Below, piece by piece: positions 61,580 to 64,000 of a DNA stretch of 64,000 nucleotides. The stretch spans positions 16,954,678 to 17,018,677 of the forward strand of contig OY755180.1 in the NCBI GenBank assembly GCA_963576735.1, written 5' to 3'. A program made the position numbers and the translations under genes. Numbering within the stretch: the stretch's first letter is position 1; the number at the start of each line of letters is the position of its first letter. Origin of the DNA: Bedellia somnulentella (Eukaryota; Arthropoda; Insecta; Lepidoptera; Bedelliidae). Under the pieces are notes generated by a model. That model did no database searches and was not told where the DNA came from. It saw nothing but the letters and a program-made list of their open reading frames with translations.

Positions 61580-61629
61580 TACCCCTTATAAAGGGATTTA
61601 TAGCCGTGAGTTTATGAATGTATGTATGT
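61580..61629 (+). repeat. Family A 3' scrap, copy A29
   Basis: ACCCCTTATAAAGGGATTTA then GCCGTGAGTTTATGAATGTA. Confidence 0.6.
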
Positions 61630-62029
61630 TTCTAAGTTCAAAAATTAGAATATTTTCAGTAAGTATAGATAGCATAGCAGTTTCGCGCTGCGGTGGCGAG
61701 TCTGGCGACCCATTGGTGATTGTGTGAGTGTTTGTATTCGATCAGTCATAGATGGCAGTTCTAAAATAAATTGTAATTTTATAATATTTACAAACTAATT
61801 GACCCGACAGCCCTCGAACTGACAAAAGTTTAGTCTGAACTGTAACTGTGACGTAACTGAAGTATTTATAACAAAGAAAAAAAGCAATCATACCGCGATG
61901 TAGAAAGCAACTAATCGCGCCATCTAGTAATACAATACATACATTAGTAAAAAAAAATTGGTTTGGAATGTTTCTATTCACCCCGCATCACTAAATTTAG
62001 AGTGTCTATTCACCCCGTCGCGCTAAAAG
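61630..62029. other. No gene recognised
   Basis: AT-rich with a direct repeat of GTCTATTCACCCCG-like units near 61970-62020. Confidence 0.35.
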
Positions 62030-62230
62030 GTTATGGTTTTTTGATGCTCCTGTAGGAACCCTTGAGAAATCCACGATAAATGATATCCTATATGTTGGCC
62101 AGGTGTATGAGCTACATTCATGCCAAATTTGATCAAGATCCGTCCGGTAGAATTAACGTGATGACCGGACATACAGACAGACAGACAGACAAATTTGGCT
62201 TCATTATCGAAAATAAAACATATTCCATCG
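62030..62230. repeat. Dispersed repeat (family J)
   Basis: CCAAATTTGATCAAGATCCG, AGAATTAACGTGATGACCGG and a short (CAGA)n tract form a block common in insect genomes. Ends not defined. Confidence 0.45.
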
Positions 62231-62639
62231 GTTTTCATTTTTTTTTTCTTCAATATACAGTTATGACCTCGGTACAGTCTTATTATATTATAGATAGATA
62301 GATAGATTATTTAAAATGTAATTGTCCTGATTGCTAAATTTAAGTTTTTAGATGGGTGAAAAACTATACAAAGACTTTCCATATATCTGTTAAATCACAA
62401 TACCGTGAACGATGTATCTGTGTTCTTTTTTCCCAGCAAACAATATCCTCGATCATAAATTATGAAAATTTTAAGTTGTTTCTTTTAACTTACTCTGAAA
62501 TACTTAACCTTACCCATTTCGAGAAAACTTTCCCAATGATCCAAAAATACTCATATAACTGTTATATTTTATTCGAACAAGATCCGAGCGATGAATAAAA
62601 TTGTAAAAGAGAACCTAAATGGCAGACACCTGTACCCTA
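62231..62639. other. No gene recognised
   Basis: AT-rich. The short plus-strand frames look random. Confidence 0.3.
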
Positions 62640-63395
62640 TATTAGCCGTGTGTAGGTCCGGCTCGGTGGATTCAAATGATTCGAATTCCTGCGTGAGCCT
62701 GATTGGCCTAACCGGCCCCACTCTTTCTTATCAGGTGCAGGTTCGCTTAACCGGGCCGCTCCGCACCGGCTCGGTTTTATTGTTTTCGAACAACAGGCTC
62801 AGGCATCAGGTTCAGGATCGGTTCGATTATTACCGTTACATTTGCTTTGCTTGCTGAATGTGAGAGCGAGACAAGAATGTAATACAATTTGAACTAGGGA
62901 GACAGAGACGAAAAGAGAGTTGTCCTTTTTTGTTCTTTGTTTGCCAATTTTGTTTAATAGATTTATCAATATTTTCATAAATAATGGTGTTTAAAGTGAT
63001 ATTATAAATATGATAGTGTTTTATGTTGTGTCACTTTCTGATTTGCATATATTTATGTGTAGATATTGTTATAAGATGTTGTTAAGATGTTTCTATATAT
63101 TTATTTTTTTTTACATATGGATATTTGTATGTTAGCAAACCTAGCCTGTACACAAACAGAATCATTATACATATAAGTAAATTGATTTTTACATGAATGT
63201 CAACAGCAATCGTTACGTTCCGCGAAGTAAGCGTGGTATTTTTTGGTTGTTTGATTCAGTTCCGAATTTCTTAACCGAGCCGGATTCGATAAGCGGTCCG
63301 GCCCGGTTAAGAGGATTCAGTACCGGAACTGAGCCTGAACCTGGTGATTCGAATCCCCTCGCGGAGCTGGATCTACCCAAGCCTACCCTATATGC
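62640..63395. mobile_element. Possible inverted-repeat element with GC-rich arms (family K)
   Basis: The GC-rich segments 62648-62850 and 63245-63390 share inverted blocks: TTAACCGGGCCGCTCCGCAC against GCGGTCCGGCCCGGTTAAG, CAGGCTCAGGCATCAGGTTC against GAACCGGAGCCTG-like sequence, and GATTCGAAT near both ends. They surround about 340 bp of AT-rich DNA. Arms are diverged and limits approximate. Confidence 0.5.
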
Positions 63396-63431
63396 ACCAA
63401 AAGTGAAATTTTCGGAACACTTCGAATATAA

Positions 63432-63536
63432 TTTAAATATTTTTGTTCATGAAAACCTCACGTGGGAATTATTACTAATAAATATTGGCGGGCTCGGTTC
63501 CCTCCTGTGTCGAAATTTTTCTTTCCTTTATTTATT
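63432..63536. mobile_element. Family E self-inverted retroposon, short copy E3
   Basis: Begins with the family tail in reverse (TTCATGAAAACCTCACGTGG) and continues into the end of the tRNA-like head and body (CTCCTGTGTCGAAATTTTTC). A perfect 13-bp direct repeat ACTTCGAATATAA flanks it (63419-63431, 63537-63549). Confidence 0.85.
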
Positions 63537-63549
63537 ACTTCGAATATAA

Positions 63550-64000
63550 CTCCTGGAATTCGTTTCAAGTTTAGGCATATTCAAAAACTAAGACGGCAAT
63601 ATCCAGTATATAATTCTTACTCTACTTTATTCTTTACGATCTTATTATGAAACAACTCAAGTGGGCTTCTTCAAAAAAAAAAGTTATTAATATGGCACAA
63701 ATAAAACTCTTAAGATAGACAAAAAAAGAGAACATAATTATGTAAAACTATAGAAAAACGTTACATATTAAAAAAGTTATAAAAAAGAAAGAAAATTGTT
63801 GAAAAGAATACGCTATAATTTTGAGCCTCGTAGCAGCGGAGAGGCACTGATTCAGCAAAAAGCTGCGAGGTTTAAGCTCACAGCAATGATTTTCAGTCAG
63901 AGTCACAATGATTTCTCTCAATGTAACAACCTTGATAAATGAATCTGCAGTAGTCATTATATTCCCGCATTCTGAATGAAACACGTATATAAACATAACA
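63550..64000. other. No gene recognised
   Basis: AT-rich to the window edge. The minus-strand frame at 63748-63996 has no motif. Confidence 0.3.

Noticed and set aside
62591..63549. Plus-strand frames over the GC-rich arms near the right end
   Set aside because: They follow the inverted GC-rich blocks of a likely transposon and run into family E sequence. No protein family recognised.
1..64000. CRISPR array, operon structure or phage-like system
   Set aside because: Tandem and dispersed repeats here are microsatellites and retroposons with target duplications. There is no regular repeat-spacer array, and the window is eukaryotic in character.

Overview
The window is repeat-dominated, AT-rich nuclear DNA of an insect, most likely a moth or butterfly. 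I infer this from the repeat families: tRNA-headed SINEs, a tetranucleotide-tailed short retroposon, Helitron-like elements ending in CTAGT, TAA- and TA-flanked miniature transposons, and errantivirus-type and DIRS-type retroelements. The family match is from memory, not from a search. No bacterial gene structure, CRISPR array or true tRNA/rRNA gene was seen.

Two large, nearly intact retroelements carry almost all real coding capacity, both on the minus strand. The first (2581-7427) is a DIRS-1-type tyrosine-recombinase retrotransposon with Gag, RT/RNase H and recombinase frames. It has 154-bp inverted terminal repeats and an internal complementary region that copies both outer ends back to back. 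The second (40590-49069) is an errantivirus-like Ty3/gypsy element. Its two 269-bp LTRs look identical and are flanked by a 4-bp GTTC duplication. It has a tRNA-Leu primer-binding site, gag with one zinc knuckle, a TTTAAAC frameshift site, protease-RT-RNase H, integrase in the same frame after one TGA, and env with a furin-type site and fusion peptide.

The rest is short retroposons and DNA transposons, often nested. Family A (about 31 copies or pieces), family B (13), family C (2 full plus fragments) and a LINE (family L, 3' fragments only) end in a similar stem-loop motif, CCCC-loop-GGGA then GCCGTGA or a variant. This suggests that the short elements borrow the LINE machinery. Family E copies are self-inverted, tRNA-derived retroposons with 13-15 bp target duplications. 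Nested insertions with exact target duplications give relative ages: hAT in A (30771-31408), Harbinger-like MITE in A (7658-7919), B in A (18293-18664), A in E (10841-11090) and Helitron-like in a TA-flanked element (13322-14160).

The best candidate for a host gene is a small two-exon plus-strand frame (23576-23698 joined to 25298-25345, AATAAA at 25482), encoding about 56 residues of unknown function. The longest stretch with little recognisable repeat content is 31525-34798, which holds two GC-rich islands. Orientation of family A is given with its tetranucleotide tail as 3' end.
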